Shown here piece by piece: positions 50,628 through 62,399 of a DNA stretch of 64,000 bases. Numbering within the stretch: the first letter of the stretch is position 1; the number at the start of each line of letters is the position of its first letter. Location: contig JAJTTP010000004.1 of NCBI GenBank assembly GCA_023313575.1, positions 1,922,001-1,986,000 of the forward strand, read 5' to 3'. The stretch is from Eutypella sp. D-1 (lineage: Eukaryota; Ascomycota; Sordariomycetes; Xylariales; Diatrypaceae). Made by a program: the position numbers and the translations under genes. The notes under the pieces were generated by a model. That model saw only the letters and a program-made list of their open reading frames with translations, did not search any database and was not told where the DNA came from.

Positions 50628-50880
50628 TCACAAGCAGAATCCGAACGATGCTGCCCCATAACCCGACACATGACTCTTCGGGCGTTCGCCGGTGAGCGGG
50701 AACCGCGCGCCATCGGCAGAACCCCAGATATCATCGTGTAGAACGCCTTTCACCGCGGCGCGTACATAGAGGCGCGGCTGGAGGCCGTCCATTGTGCCCG
50801 TGGTGTCGCATTCCAGGATGTCCCAGGCCCTAATGCCGAATCGGGGGGAGGGGGAACTGGGGCGTTTTAACGGTCGCCAT
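50628..50880 (-). pseudogene. unrecognised coding-like fragment, possibly frameshifted
   Basis: An ATG in good context (50880, GGCATGG) opens a frame MATVKTPQFPLPPIRH that ends quickly. One frame over, after a C-rich run (50843-50848), a longer coding-like stretch follows: RFGIRAWDILECDTTG, MDGLQPRLYVRAAVKGVLHD, then a TGA at 50628. The second frame has no ATG of its own near its start, but about 70% of its codons end in G or C. Removing one base in the C run would join the two frames. The product matches nothing I recognise. It could be a small damaged gene, an exon of a longer gene or chance. Confidence 0.25.
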
Positions 50881-51252
50881 GCCGTCCCCTCGATCACCCA
50901 ACGGTCTGGGATGGTCCGGGATCAGCTGTGGCCGTCCCCGGCCTATGTAGCTTGTGTTGGTCACCTACGTGATCAAGACTCAGGCTTGGTTGACAATTAA
51001 GATATTCAAGTCGGGCCGCATCGCCAAAGTATCCCAGCATCAGCGGAAGCACAAATCATTCTCCACCGCTTGCTATCGCAACAAATCACCGACCGGTATC
51101 AAGACTCTTCGAACGTCCACCCAGGCAGGCGAATCTCAAAGAAGAAATCCATCCCAATCGGCACGTTTCACGCACTGTTTCCCGTTCCTTTTCTCCTTCT
51201 TTCTTATTCTCTGCAAGCTCACCCTCTCTTCTCCTCATCGAGACGCTGAAGT

Positions 51253-51474
51253 CTAGCAGTTCGACGCAGGCTTGGGCCTGGGTCTGGGCCCAGATGGGAT
51301 GGGATGGAAAGGGGTAAGCGCGTTCCTGATGGCAAAATGCGGCGATGGGCGGTCGTGCTCGTAGACAGCAGCTAAAAACTTATCAATGGCCATGTCCTCA
51401 CGGGGAGCTAGGCTCTCCGGTGCGCTCGACCGCCCATTCTCGCCGTCGCTTGGTCTCGTCTCATCCGCCATCAT
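51253..51474 (-). CDS. hypothetical small open frame
   Basis: A 73-codon frame starts with two ATGs and has fairly GC-rich third positions (MMADETRPSDGENGRSS..., MAIDKFLAAVYEHD). It has no domain I know. It lies upstream of the coding-like fragment at 50628-50880 on the same strand, with a plausible donor (GTGAGC) only after its stop, so the two cannot be joined simply. Confidence 0.2.
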   Translation of the reverse strand: MMADETRPSDGENGRSSAPESLAPREDMAIDKFLAAVYEHDRPSPHFAIRNALTPFHPIPSGPRPRPKPASNC

Positions 51475-53253
51475 CCGGGATCGGACGGCAACATCTCGTC
51501 GAATTGGTTATAGGTTCCATCCCGGATCAAACTCGCACGCCCCCAAATAGGGAGGTTCACGACCCGTCCGATCTGTCTGCCACACACCACCTTGGCTGGC
51601 ACCTCTCGGCTGGCAGCCATCCCACGACTGGAAGACTGTCTGTATGCCGCTCCACCAGCAAGGTGAGCCTTTTCGCGCGTAATGACTGCGAATACCTTTA
51701 GCTTTTCCTGATCCTCTGATATGACGCCCCACCCACGGTCCCTTCCTCATACCTCATACCTCATACCCACCGATCCCCGCAATCGCCTGGCTCTTTCTAA
51801 AGAATGCCACAATTGTATCCGGGGAGAGAACGATTCCTCCTTAAGAAGCACCGGTGCCGGGAAGCGCGGGGGTACGACGACGGGCGCCTTCGTGCTGGAA
51901 ATCCTGGCCCAGTACTGGCGGTGCTCGACGGGACGACGGGTCCGGAACGCACGTGATGCGGGATCCTCAGATCCCGGGGAGCGTGTGCCGAGGAAGGGGG
52001 AAAGGGAGGGCAGGAGAGGGCTGAGGAACGAAGGTCGGAGGAGACCCGGGAGATGGAAGATTGGTTGTTGGGATTAGGGATGGGAACAGTCAAGGAATCA
52101 AAAGGGGGACACGTATGAATGCATATGGTAGGATGTGCGCCAGTGGGCATATATAAGTAGTATATTCATTAATCACGCACGGAATTCGCGCTGTATGCAA
52201 ATATATGTATGGTTTAGTTTTCTGAGGTAGTAGTAATAATATATGTATGTGTGTATATATATGTTTATGTTATATATACCACCACCCGGGTTTGTCTCCG
52301 TCTTCGTCTCCCGAGATTTTCTTGTTGCTAGTTGGACGTGTCGGAAGTAGATGGACGAACGGAAGATGGATGCATGGGATGGGTAACGGTAGTTTGATGT
52401 TGATTGACAAGGCCTCTTTTTTTTTCTATCTTTCTTAGGGTAGGTAACGCCGCTGACTTTGAAAAAAGGAAAGAGAAAAAAATAAAAGCCTTGTTTTGCC
52501 CCGGAAATGATGGAATCGCGTCTAAAAAGAATATCTGTCCAGCCTAGCCCCAAACCCCTACGCGACCTCCGTTTACCTGCCCGCTTCCCGAAAAGGAGAA
52601 GAAAATGGTAGAACACCGCCCTTCCCCGCCAATCAAATGGATAAACATATGCAGCATTTTTTTATCAACTTTTGTACAACCGGCAGGCTGGATAATGACC
52701 TAACCGTGTGAGGGGAAATCAAAAATAAGGCTTCAAATGAACAAATTTGCTCCCTCCCGAGAACGTGCGCCTACCCATGGAACTTTCGACCGCAGTCAGA
52801 TACTTGTAGATAGATGAAGACGAGGCCGTACAGCAAAGCACAACCCCAACATGCATCCAAATCTCAAACAAAGGAAAAACGCGCTTCAAGGGGAAACCGT
52901 GCCCCTATATTCGCAATCTTGAAAAAAATGACATCAGGTCTATATGGGTATTTGGGAGAAAGATAGAAACTTCGAATCCACCGGAGGTTAACCCTGGGTC
53001 GGATGTCGAGGGTATTGGGTAGCTGGACAATATGACGACGCAGAACTGTACAAAACAGGGGCAACGAATGTCATCCCAATCCAGCCAGGAGAGATCGGGC
53101 CAACATCAAAGATATAATGCAGAAAACGAATGCCGCAGAGATTGTTTGCCCTAGAGAATGCCCGAGAACAAACACCAAAACGCCGTGCAATGAGTGAAGA
53201 TGCAATAAGCCGCTATGCCCTATGACTTGAGCGGCTGAAGGACTGCCTCCCAA
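51475..53253. other. intergenic region, 3' side of the Ime2-type kinase
   Basis: No recognised gene. A GC-rich patch (about 51840-52080) has open frames on both strands without a domain. An AT-rich patch with ATATATGT lies at about 52195-52280. The stretch beyond 52700 probably contains the kinase 3' UTR. Confidence 0.5.
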
Positions 53254-55699
53254 TCAAAACCTGTTACCGGCAGCCCATATACTCGCAGAGGCCGAGGCGG
53301 CCCAGCTCTCCTCATATGGCGGTGTAGGCCACTTGCCTGCGCCGTCTCCTGAGGTGCGTTTGCTAAGATTTAGTGGCTTCGGTGTTACTGCCTCGTGGCC
53401 GTCCCCGAATAGCATGGCGTTCCCGCTGGCCGAGTGTGACGGTGTCGGATAAGGGTTCGAAAGACCAACGTTGCTGACGGACTGGCGAAGGTTAGGCTTC
53501 CCGTCCTTTTCTACGCTCTTCATATACCGTTGAGTCGAGTTTAGTACCTCGTCTAGAAGTTCATCTTCCTCGTCCAACGCGTCGCCTTGTACGGGAATGG
53601 TGGCCTGCGCTCTCCTAGTCCTACTCGAGATCGGTCCGGTGGTACGGGCGGCACTGATAAGGTTGTCCACAGATCTCGGCTGATGGTGCGGGAGGGAGTG
53701 GTGTCGTTTCAGGCCGCTGGTAGGGGTAACCAGGTGCGTTGGGGGCATTGGAGGTTGGGAAGTGTTCGTCTTCTGACTGTCCTTAAGCGTCTTGTCGAGG
53801 GATTCGTAGGTATCGGTTTTGCTCGCGGCCCCCTGTTGATCAATTACCATCGATGATCTATTGCTGGCCCATGGACCACAGCCGGCCTGCGCGTCAAGAT
53901 CCTCGTAGGATGGCGAAACCGGAGTCTGATGCCTACCCGACAACCTTCTGGCCCGTTTCCTGAGATGGGAGAAGAAGCTTTCCTTGTGTCCGCCGGGGGG
54001 CGACGCAAGTCCACTGTTGCCGTTGAGAGCCCGCTCGGCCTGTTGTCGGTGGATATCCGCGTAGTGGTTCGTAGCCGACTGGACCGATAATTGCCGCCCG
54101 ATCTTCTTTGAGCCCTTTTCTTCGTGTGCTTGGCTACCGCCCGTGTATTGGCCATTACGCGGTGTCCGATTCGAAGCTTGAGCCGTCACGGCATCCGACA
54201 ACGGTGAGATCGGTCGGATCGTTGGAAGGATTGGCATCGGGGCCACATTGGACGGGCCGTTCGACCACGTGGTGCGTTTTCCAGGCGTCGGCCGAGCCTT
54301 GGAGGACGGAGTTTCGTTCTGCGCGGACGATTGCACAGGAGAGGGTCGCGGAGCCGCCACAACGTCCTTCACGCTAACCTGCGGAACAGCACTCTCGGTG
54401 CTTTCGGAGCGGCCGATAATCGACTTCCGGAACCAAGAGGGCTTCGACGTCGAGTTCGGTGTCGGGTTGGCGGAGTCCTTCGCACGCCCAATATCCGACT
54501 GTTTCCGCCCGAGGATCCTAGAAGCTGATGACTTGGGCCTGAGAGGGTCAACCGCGTCTGAGAAGTACTCATGAGCTAGGGCCTGGGTCGAGGTTGGTCT
54601 GTTCTTCGGGTCCCACATCAAACACCACGTGACAAACTGGCTCAGCGAGGTAGGCCACTGCGGTGTCTGGAGGATCGTATCCATCGAATGCGGTGCCATC
54701 TTTGGAAACGAGAATCCAAGCTTTCCTGCCAAGCGTGTCCCTTCCCTCCAGTCTCCTCCACCAACGCGGGCACCCGCCTTGTTATACCAATTCCCTGGGC
54801 TACCCATGATTTCGCATACCCGCCATACCTGGTCTACCTCATTACCTCCGGGGAACAGCGGTTTCAAAGTCGCTATTTCAACGGCCATAGCACCAACAGC
54901 CCAAATGTCCACCGGGGCGGAGTATTCCCCAGCTCGTAGGAGGACCTCCGGTGCACGATACCACCTCGTCGAAACATAAGTCGTGTACGGTAACTTCGAG
55001 TGCGTCTCGCGGGCCAGTCCAAAATCTGCGATCTTCACAGTATATGTCGGGGGGGTCGAGGGCGGAGTCATGAGTGCCGAATACCTCCTGAATGAGTTAC
55101 CTGAGTCCTGGTGCCCGGACGTCGTCACTAGAATGTTTTCCGGTTTGATGTCACGATGGAAAAAGTGGTGGGCGTGGATGTGTTCCAAGCCTTGCATGAT
55201 CTGAAACAGAATGCTCTTGACACTACCGTTGTCAAGAGGCTTGTGGTCGCGAGCCTTCATTAACTGGTACAAGTTGCCCTCCATGTACTCCATAGCGATG
55301 TGAAGCTTTTTAGTGAAAGGGTCGAGGAAGATGTCTAGAGCTGGAACTAGATGCTGGTGGGGCGGTAGCGTCCTCAAGAAGACCACTTCCCGAAGCTCAA
55401 GACATGGTGAAAAGGACTCGAACGACTTCTTCATGGTTTTTATGGCGATCTAAGACAAATCGGTCAGATCATGTTCAAATTCAAAGATGGGGGGGAAAGC
55501 ATATTCGTGTTAGGATACTCACCACGGTCCCTCGCCGAGCCACGCTTGCTCCGGCGGTTCTTACTCTCGCTAATACCACGCTGCCGAAACTACCATCACC
55601 AATTTCCTTCAAGACTTCGAACCGATCCTCCAATGCGAGTGCATTAGTGCCGTGGGAGTTGGCAGACCCACGGTGGGCCAGATCATGAGCGACCGTCAT
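53254..55699 (-). CDS. ime2: Ime2/MAK-family CMGC protein kinase, 2 exons
   Basis: Exons 55523-55699 and 53254-55449 (73-nt GT-AG intron) give 791 codons, 790 aa. This is the fungal Ime2/RCK/MAK family: meiotic inducer in yeast, and regulator of sexual development and light or nitrogen responses in filamentous relatives (ImeB, IME-2, Crk1). Catalytic residues are intact: EIGDGSFGSVVLA (glycine loop, 34-39), IAIK with K63 (formed just after the junction), HRDIKPEN (157-164), DFGLARE (201-207), the dual phosphorylation motif TTY (215-217) and STRWYRAPEVLLR. A Ser/Thr/Pro-rich insert lies between the catalytic loop and DFG. The C-terminal 420 residues are low-complexity with many basic Ser/Thr-Pro segments, likely regulatory. 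The ATG at 55699 is followed by a normal N-terminus. A long 5' intergenic region suggests complex regulation, as known for the family. Confidence 0.93.
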
Positions 55700-58600
55700 C
55701 TTGATATTAGAGCAGCGACACTTCGGTTGGCCCAGCTATATATTGTGCGGTCCGATCCTTCGAGTCGTGCAGCGAGGTGACTGGGTAGATCGAGTCTACC
55801 TTTTTTCCTCGCGTTTCCAATATCTTGCTCCAACAGCTCTACAGCAGAGCCATATAGATAAATGTGGGCATTCAAGATTTGGGGGTCGGCCGTTGGCGGA
55901 AGCAAATGGGGAACCTGCTAAGAACCTGCAGGAAGGGTACGGGCACCGAGCATCAAGGGTCGTCTCGTCGAGTGGGTGAGGTGAGACAACACGGTTGTTA
56001 CACCGAGTCGGTCTGGATAGATGATGGGTGGAAGGATGTATATGTGCAGAGGTGCGTATGTGAGGGAGGTTGAGTGCGAGGGTAAGTGTGAATATGCAGG
56101 TGCAGGTAGGTGGTAAAGTGTGTGCGTGGGAATAGGGTGGAAGGGAAGCAGAAGCAGCAACGATAAAAACGAAAACGGATAATAATAATTAAGGAAACGA
56201 GGAGCAGCAGTTAGACCGCCGATTAATAGGGTGAAATCAAGGGGACCAGGGGTAGTATGGAGACACAAAATGATGGGGTGCGGGTCTCTGGTCAAAGCTG
56301 CGATGAAATTAGGTATAGGCTTGAAATAGGATGCCTTCTGGAAATCTCGGACCTCCTTGCTAGCGCATGAAAAAAGCCCAGGGAAGAAAAAGGGAGCGAC
56401 TTTGGTTAAGATTGGCCAGTGATTTGAAATGACAGGTGAGATGATCGCACGGGGACGGTCGGTCGTGCAGTTGTCAAAGATAAATAAGGGGCGTATGTAG
56501 AGCGTATCCGTAGGATTGGATTTTCCTGGACAACCCGGCAATCTGACAATCTGACAACTAGATTCCTGATCTGAAGTGTTGTGTGTGAGAGTGTGAGAGT
56601 GCCTATCCCATATGAGGATGAGATGGGATGAGAAAGATGCGATGCTATGCTCTGCTCTGCTATGCCGATGCGATGCGATTAAGTTGATGTGGGCGCCGTC
56701 GCCGTTCTCTCTCTCTATCTGGGGGCCGGTCCGTCGCGTTGGGACGGCACACAGTTTAAAAAAAGAGGTGACGATATGATGTGCGATATATGCAAGCCTG
56801 CTAGGTACGCAGATATAGCGTATAGTAATGGTGCATACGGTGTATACTTTTAGTTATGTAGGTACGGCGAAGACGGAATTTGTCGCAAAGACGGAGATAT
56901 CAACAATAACGGAGCAGAAAAAGCAACGCGACACACAAGAAATGAGAGAAATAAGCGACTCCTCAGTAGGAAAGAGAATGGATGAATTGATTGATTGACA
57001 ATATTATTAAAAAACGGCCTTGATTCTACTAGATGAGGTATCGGATGGTATGTATTGGTACTGGAATTTGTGTACTGTATTGTATGCGTATAGTATGGTA
57101 CGGTATGGCCTGTATGGTATGGTATGGTTTCCAATATGGCATGGATAGATGTATATGCACGCACATACATATATACGCACGTACGTACGTTAGTTTCCCT
57201 CTTGTCGGCTGCGGATCGTATTAGGAAGTAAAAAAAAAAAAAAGTGAGCGAGGGTAAGTAAAATGAGTTTAGTCTGAGTAAAAGTGAAATACGTAGGTAG
57301 TTAGAACAAATGAAGGGAAAATGGGGAAAATATTGGTAGTAGTAATGAACGTGAGAATTGGGGATATGGGGACAAGACAAGGAGAGACCAGGAAAAGAAA
57401 CTACGAATAGGATGATAGGATGATGATGGAGCGAGTAAAGTGAGAGAGAGTGAGAGAGACTGGATGGAGTGAGAGGAGCGAGTAAGCGATTGAGTTCGCG
57501 GGAGCAGGAACGATTGAGTTGAGTGGGTGGACCTCATTGACTTGATTGAGTGAGTGCAGCGCGCGGGCGGGTGGAAAGTAACTACAGTAAGTACTTACAG
57601 GTAGGTAGGCGTAGGCGGCTGCGGCTGCGGCTGCCACAGCTCTCCTCCTCCATCCCAGCTTTGCGCTTCTTGTGCTAGCTATTCGGGTCTTCTTCGTCGT
57701 CTATTACTTCATCGACTACGCCTGAGTAGGTACATTTTGGTAGTGAGGGTACGTACCTATCTACGTAAACACATACCTACATATCCATATACAGGTATGT
57801 AGGTACCCAGCTATTATTACTACCTAGTACCAATTAATGAAATAAATGGGTTACAAGGTTGCAAGGTTGTTAGGACCGGACAGACAAGAAGGCCAGACCT
57901 TACGGACAAAATCCGTAACTTCCAGGGCCTAACTTCCAATACATCGTACATCAGGTAGTCGCAGATGTATCTATGTACATATCCATATACATCTAATTCA
58001 TGTATGTACTATTAGAAGTGCCAAGAAATTCGTTTCTCGCTTGTTAAAGTCGATTGGTTCATATTTTACTAGTATGGTTAGATCGATTAATCGAATACAC
58101 GAGTTATTAGGGTAGGTAGGTACCTCTGGAAGTACGAGATATCTATACAGCTGTTGATTACATAAGAACCTGCCTGAAAGAGGTGACATTGGACTCGGAG
58201 GGGTTTGTTCTTTCCTTCCTCCCTCTCTTCCTTCTATCCGCCGATAGTTATCACAAGATTGGTCAACCGTGATGACGATGGTAGCATTTTGTTGGTGGCA
58301 TTGGTCCATACCTAGCAGCATACCATACCTACATAGCATGCATGAATTGAAGTTCCGGGGGGGTAGCACGGCTTTGGGCCCTGACAGGCTAAGGGCTACC
58401 CTACTTAGTAGGGGACAGGAGGACCAATCTCGCTAGTGCCTCGGGGTTGGGAAGGTGGAGGGGCAGAAGGGGGAGAGGAGGGGAGCCAATCTTTCCAATT
58501 TGTGCTTAGGACCAAGGGTTCATCCAAAAAGGGGCTTGAGGGGGGGGGAGGCGAAAAGTTTTGGTTAGGGTTGAGGAGGTAGAAGGTACTGTCAGATTTT

Positions 58601-61600
58601 GTGAATTTTTTTAATTTCGGCTGTGGTGACAGCCAGACACCCAAGACACTCAGACACCGGACCGGTACCCAGGTACCCTCCAAGGCTTTTTTAAATGTTG
58701 CTTCCCTTTCCGTTTTTATTTTACTAGTGACTTTACCTAAGGCCGTAGTCTGCAAGGCCGTAACCTAAAAGGGATGATCCCCCTTTTCTGTACTAAAAGT
58801 AAAGTGGGCGTTACCCGCCTTTGGTTGCCTTTAGTAGACTGGTTATGCTACTTACGCTGGTTGGTTTTGGTTTGGTTCTTCTTGGTGTCGTGCGGTAGTG
58901 GTGTGTCAAGCTCCTTTTTCCTGCCTTTCCTGGGTGATGTTTGAACCACGTTTGAATTATGCGAAGAAAAAAAAATTGCTGTGCGAAGAATGGGGATGGG
59001 GCTGCCGAGGATTTAGAAACTTTAGAACTTTCATGTGGAATCAATCTTTGGATGGTGGTCATCCATACATAGATATATGTTAACTAAGCAGCTGGGGAGG
59101 TAAGCAAGTAAGCTTCCTAAGTTAAGAGCTCTTCCGCCTCTTTCTTAAAAGAATGTAGGCGCATAAGAGGGGATATTTATATTTGGCAATACAATATCTG
59201 GCATTGTTATACGGATGAAGCAGGTAACGGTGAACTACTAACCTTACCTGCTTTTTGGGTCATCGTCAGGAACGGTATCACCGTGCGTTACAAGCGACAG
59301 ACCAACAGCAGCAGCAGCAGCAGCATGACCACCCCGTTATATTTCGATAGTATATTTACTTATGTAGTATGCGCGCACCGCACGTGTTCATAACCCCCTT
59401 GTAGCGTAAGATCCCAGCCAAAGCATGTACTGTATTTCCTTCACACGGGATCCCAGATCTCTCCCCCGGCCGCGCGAGATCCGTAAAGAATGAGCTAGGG
59501 CCGTTTTACTCTCTATTATGCGCACAGTACAGGACGGGGGGGGGGGGGGATCGCAGCCACCGGCATATGCTTACGTACTTGATAGGTGCCGTGCCTGGGC
59601 GGAGGTAAGTTACATCGCTTAGGGCTGGATCGCGTTCATGTAAGTACCTTTGTGTAGGCATGTTAGGCACGAAGTACGTACCTTCTTTTTTCAATAGTGA
59701 GGTCGGGGATGTCAGGCAAAATCGCGCCGTTCAACTCTAGAAGTCCCGCAAGCTCTCAATGGGGCCACTCGTTTTTCGTCCGCCAGCCCGCCAAACCGCC
59801 TTGCCCACCGAATGAAAGCCACATGCAGTCAATTAGTCAATTAACCCATCTTGCCCATCTAGTCCATCCATGTCTGAGATCACCACCTGAGGAGGCGACT
59901 GGACGATCCGCCTGCCCAAGAACGCGGCATCAACGGCAGCGGGTACAAAGCACTACTATAGTGCTGTAGTAACGGTGATAAGTAACTACAATTAGTAGTA
60001 AGGTGACTGGCTCTAATGGTTAGCCATACGGGGACAGCCCGACGACCAGAGAAGCACGGAGCGCTCTCGTTACCTGTCACCACCACCACCACCACCACCC
60101 AGCAACCTGACCATCTGATCTTTGACTCGTCAATTCCCGCCCCGTCACCTCTCCAACATGCGGAGGGACGAGGAGGGTCCTTCATCCCATTCGGCAATCG
60201 CGTAGGAGACGCGTTGGCCCTGTCTGGCATTCCCGAGGTCCCCTCTGATCGTCCCCCATCCAAGGTTGTTTTCTGTACGTACACACTAGGTATGTATTCG
60301 TACTAGTTATATGTATAACGGTATCATTATAACTACTTAATGTACGGACATCCTTGACATCGAAGGGCCATCACGGGCATATATGTACGTACATATACAT
60401 ACATGGAAAATCGGGTCTTGAAGACGCCTGTTGGGGGAGAAGGGGAAGAAGAGGCGATCCCGAATGCATGCTCTTGTACCTACATAAAATACATACTAAC
60501 TAGTGGAGAGTAGAAAGAAAGTAGTTTCTGAGAGCATGGGTAGGGTGACGGGACCACGATCTTCGCACTGTCCGCGACATGTTCCGAAATTACCTGTCCG
60601 ACTAGCAGACGCAAAGTGAAAATAGCTTATCGAGATAACTGTCTTGCAGGCATCGGGGGCTTCGCGGATGCATGAACATTCAGGCGGGTTTCCCTCCCCC
60701 CGGCCCCCTCTTTCTTCAAGTTCTCAAGGAATACCTAGGCAGGTAAGGCATTAATCAATCAATCAATCAAGCGATCCATGGATGGTATGGGATGGGATGA
60801 GATGGAAATATAGAAGAGTTACAGTAAGTACCATGTAAATGTAAACGGGTATACGACACGTCTCCAACTCCCTTCGTTTGTTTGAACAGGTATGTAACAT
60901 GCCTTGCCATGCGTGCGTTGATAAACCAACCAGACAGCCAGCAGGCCGGCGACCAAACCCTTTTTGGGGATTCGTCCAATCCATCCATCCAAACTAACCC
61001 AGCTTACCTTGCCCTACCCCCTTTCAGTGTAGGCATTCTGGGCTGACTGGGTCAGTATCTCTCACATTCTGTCTCACAGTACCCTGAAAATGTTTCGCCC
61101 CCGCGGCCACCGTTTCTACATACAAGCACGAGGTAACCAACTTGTTAACTAACTTCCCTTGGCTCTCTAGTATCTTGAAGACTACATAGTGAGCAACGCG
61201 ACGTTCTTTTTTCTTCGGGGATTTCCACCTGGAGAGGTTGACTTATGTCGGCAGCCCTACTTTGCGTAGGAGTTACCAAAATTACCATACATCTATCTTA
61301 AGCAACTTGAGGTGGGCGTCGGCTATATCAAAAATCAGTTGGTTCGTCCCTGGTGAAATGTTTCACATTCACAATCTTGTAATCAGATCAAATAATTGCT
61401 AAGACTCTAATCATCCCGAACGAGCACGTGGAGCCGCACAAATCTTCTCATGGCATATGTATGTATGTATGTACGATGTCTAGGTTTGCCTGCCTCTTGG
61501 AATATTACTGCCACCACACCTTTATCCAAAGAGATAATTGGACGCGGTTGTCGTTGTCAGGAAATTGGTATATACCGTTATCATACATGGATATTGGCAG

Positions 61601-61791
61601 ACTGTCTCTACATGTAATGTCTACGTCAGTAGTTTATCATACATAGAGCATCGTGATAGTATGCTTAGCTTGAACCCCTGGTTAAGGATAACCCATCAAA
61701 TGTCCTTCCTCCATGCTAACTCTGCCATCGTCCCCCTTAACCCCTTCTCACTAAGACAGCTATATACTCACTAGTCCCCAACTCCCGACAC
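55700..61791. other. 6.1-kb region upstream of ime2, no recognised gene
   Basis: No supported gene. The left part (55700-57640) probably holds the promoter and leader of the Ime2-type kinase; it has ATGC-rich repeats (56640-56690), TATGG repeats (57040-57130) and GAGTGA repeats (57430-57560). Further right are a 14-G run (59536-59549), CAG repeats (59305-59325), CAC repeats (60078-60100), AATC repeats (60750-60770) and TATG repeats (61450-61475). Open frames at 58405-58755 (-) and 60016-60306 (+) have no known domain; the latter contains a Thr run from the CAC repeat. Confidence 0.5.
59536..59549 (+). repeat. poly-G tract, 14 nt
   Basis: An uninterrupted run of 14 G lies in non-coding DNA. 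Confidence 0.95.
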
Positions 61792-62000
61792 TCACGCCAA
61801 AGCCGAAATCATCGTGTCAACAAGCGCGCGACGCACCTGCTCATTGAGGGTCCCAGTACGCGTACCCAGTGGTGCCCGGCAGGTCGCGATGCCGGCGAGG
61901 ACGAGGTGTGTGACGCCCAGCCGCTTGTGCAGGATCCCCCTCGGCCACCACGGCGGACCTGTCGAGCACGGGGCCGTCCGTTGCGTCGCTGTGCTCGGTG
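61792..62000 (-). pseudogene. remnant of an isochorismatase-like cysteine hydrolase
   Basis: A GC-rich island of about 210 bp stands in AT-richer DNA. In one minus frame it encodes LHKRLGVTHLVLAGIATC, typical of the helix-strand before the catalytic Cys region of isochorismatase-like hydrolases, then LNEQVRRALVDTMISALA and a TGA at 61794-61792. In another frame just upstream is TEHSDATDGPVLDRSAVVAE followed by GDP, which could be the preceding segment. The two frames overlap, so the intervening residues (the usual Lys/Arg-Ser-Phe segment) are missing. The part between GIAT and LNEQV is also too short. No start or first catalytic motif is seen; a C10-A8 run borders it (62001-62018). I infer a decayed, internally deleted gene; the family call rests on a short match. 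Confidence 0.35.
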
Positions 62001-62399
62001 CCCCCCCCCCAAAAAAAACAAAGCTCGAGCATAGCGGCAGCTTGATGATTTGGGGCCGTTTCTGGCTATGCCGATTCCGTCAATAGATGGGCATTTGTGT
62101 GTGTGTTGGCGCGATCGACTTGAGAGGGAGGACTAATCCACGTAAAAATAGCTGCGAGTGAACCCACTTCTATATCAATGTGAGTCGGGGGAGCTGTAGA
62201 GGGGCAGGTGAAGCGAACAGGACGGAGGCAGAGTGCGGCGGATGCTCCCCGGACAAAGTAAAGTATGATGCTTCGTCAGGACATTCCCTTATTCGTTGCA
62301 AGACGCCAAATCTTTTGAAGTGAGCCTCCTATCTACCACGTTATACTAAATAAGGGAGTCTTAAAGGGGGCTTAGCTGCCCGACTGCATCAAGTAGGCT

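Noticed and set aside
55918..56541. 207-codon minus frame upstream of the Ime2-type kinase
   Set aside because: Low-complexity, hydrophobic-rich text from pyrimidine-rich leader DNA, with no known domain.
60005..60035. tRNA A-box-like sequence GGCTCTAATGGTTAGCC
   Set aside because: Does not fit the A-box at key positions and has no B box or acceptor stem at the right spacing.
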